A stretch of DNA of 64,000 nucleotides from Candidatus Pullichristensenella avicola (lineage in GTDB: Bacteria; Bacillota; Clostridia; Christensenellales; Aristaeellaceae): NCBI GenBank assembly GCA_018711655.1, contig DVIA01000049.1:1-64000 (forward strand), read 5' to 3'. The translations under genes and the position numbers were made by a program. A model generated the notes under the pieces. It made no database searches and had not been told where the DNA came from. It was given only the letters and a program-made list of their open reading frames with translations. Below, in pieces: positions 63,914 to 64,000 of this stretch. Position 1 is the stretch's first letter, and each line of letters begins with the position of its first letter.

Positions 63914-64000
63914 AATGGCGGTAGAGGAAGGACGGAAAACGTTTTTTCTACCTCGTTTTTTTGGTCTATCAGCGAAAATTGTGAATTCCAAGGTCAAAAG

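Noticed and set aside
63915..64000. A frame starting ATGGCGGTAGAGGAAGG near the right edge
   Set aside because: Its ATG lies at or before the transcription start predicted from the nearby promoter and has no ribosome binding site.

Overview
The window is a 64 kb stretch of a GC-rich (clearly above 55 percent by eye) bacterial chromosome. The organism is most likely a strictly anaerobic, low-branching Firmicute of class Clostridia; a gut Christensenellales/Oscillospirales-like lineage is a guess from gene content. Supporting signs are the rpmH-rnpA-yidD-yidC-jag block, RNase Y, a DUF951 protein, a Re-citrate-synthase-type oxidative TCA branch, a four-subunit ferredoxin-dependent 2-oxoacid oxidoreductase, strong AGGAGG ribosome binding sites, frequent TTG/GTG starts and SigA-type promoters (TTGACA-17-TATAAT, often with an extended -10 TGn). 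I see no rRNA, no tRNA, no insertion sequence and no cas gene.

Layout. 1-3030 (+): a TM2-domain gene broken by an in-frame amber codon, a DUF2752 gene, ybaB-recR, and a thioredoxin-reductase-like flavoprotein. 3150-12600 (-): a TPR glycosyltransferase, an AraC-GyrI regulator, an alanine/glycine:cation symporter, uvrB-uvrA, and an AEC transporter. 13100-14065 (+): a bcp-ybaK pair. 14550-19650 (-): an operon for Re-citrate synthase, a GntR regulator, aconitase and isocitrate dehydrogenase, a route from acetyl-CoA and oxaloacetate to 2-oxoglutarate, with a perfect 18-bp palindrome at its start. 20026-27830 (-): a seven-gene aromatic amino acid operon (aroF-tyrA-aroB-aroA-aroC-pheA-aroEK) preceded by a promoter, a 27-codon leader peptide with the run YFYFRF, and a Rho-independent attenuator. 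27822-36714 (-): a 2560-residue cyclic beta-1,2-glucan synthase-like protein and a DUF3810 metalloprotease-like membrane protein. 36715-38298: a gene-free tract with a degenerate, CRISPR-like array of period about 61 bp and three 152-bp tandem repeats. 38299-45024 (-): a 2241-residue secreted protein with about 24 cysteine/histidine modules. 45228-49000: Mrp/NBP35 with a DUF3788-like partner, an XRE-cupin regulator, a GNAT acetyltransferase and a GH25-LysM protein lacking the usual catalytic glutamate. 49033-52091 (-): jag, yidC, yidD, rnpA, rpmH. 52252-55068 (+): a small methyltransferase, RNase Y with a structured 5' leader, and a MazG-like gene. 55308-55860: four 154-bp tandem repeats. 55917-63731: a membrane protein, a DtxR regulator, an eight-gene run (korD-korA-korB-korC, DUF951, two signal peptidases, a pseudo-M1 peptidase) and an orphan beta-class DNA methyltransferase.

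How the parts fit. The citrate and aromatic operons are biosynthetic, each with its own cis control (a GntR-type operator and a leader-peptide attenuator). The most unusual material is the attenuator, the CRISPR-like array, the giant cysteine-module protein, and enzyme-fold proteins that have lost catalytic residues (pseudo-M1, GH25). Several intergenic tracts carry tandem or periodically spaced GC-rich repeats, which looks like a general habit of this genome.
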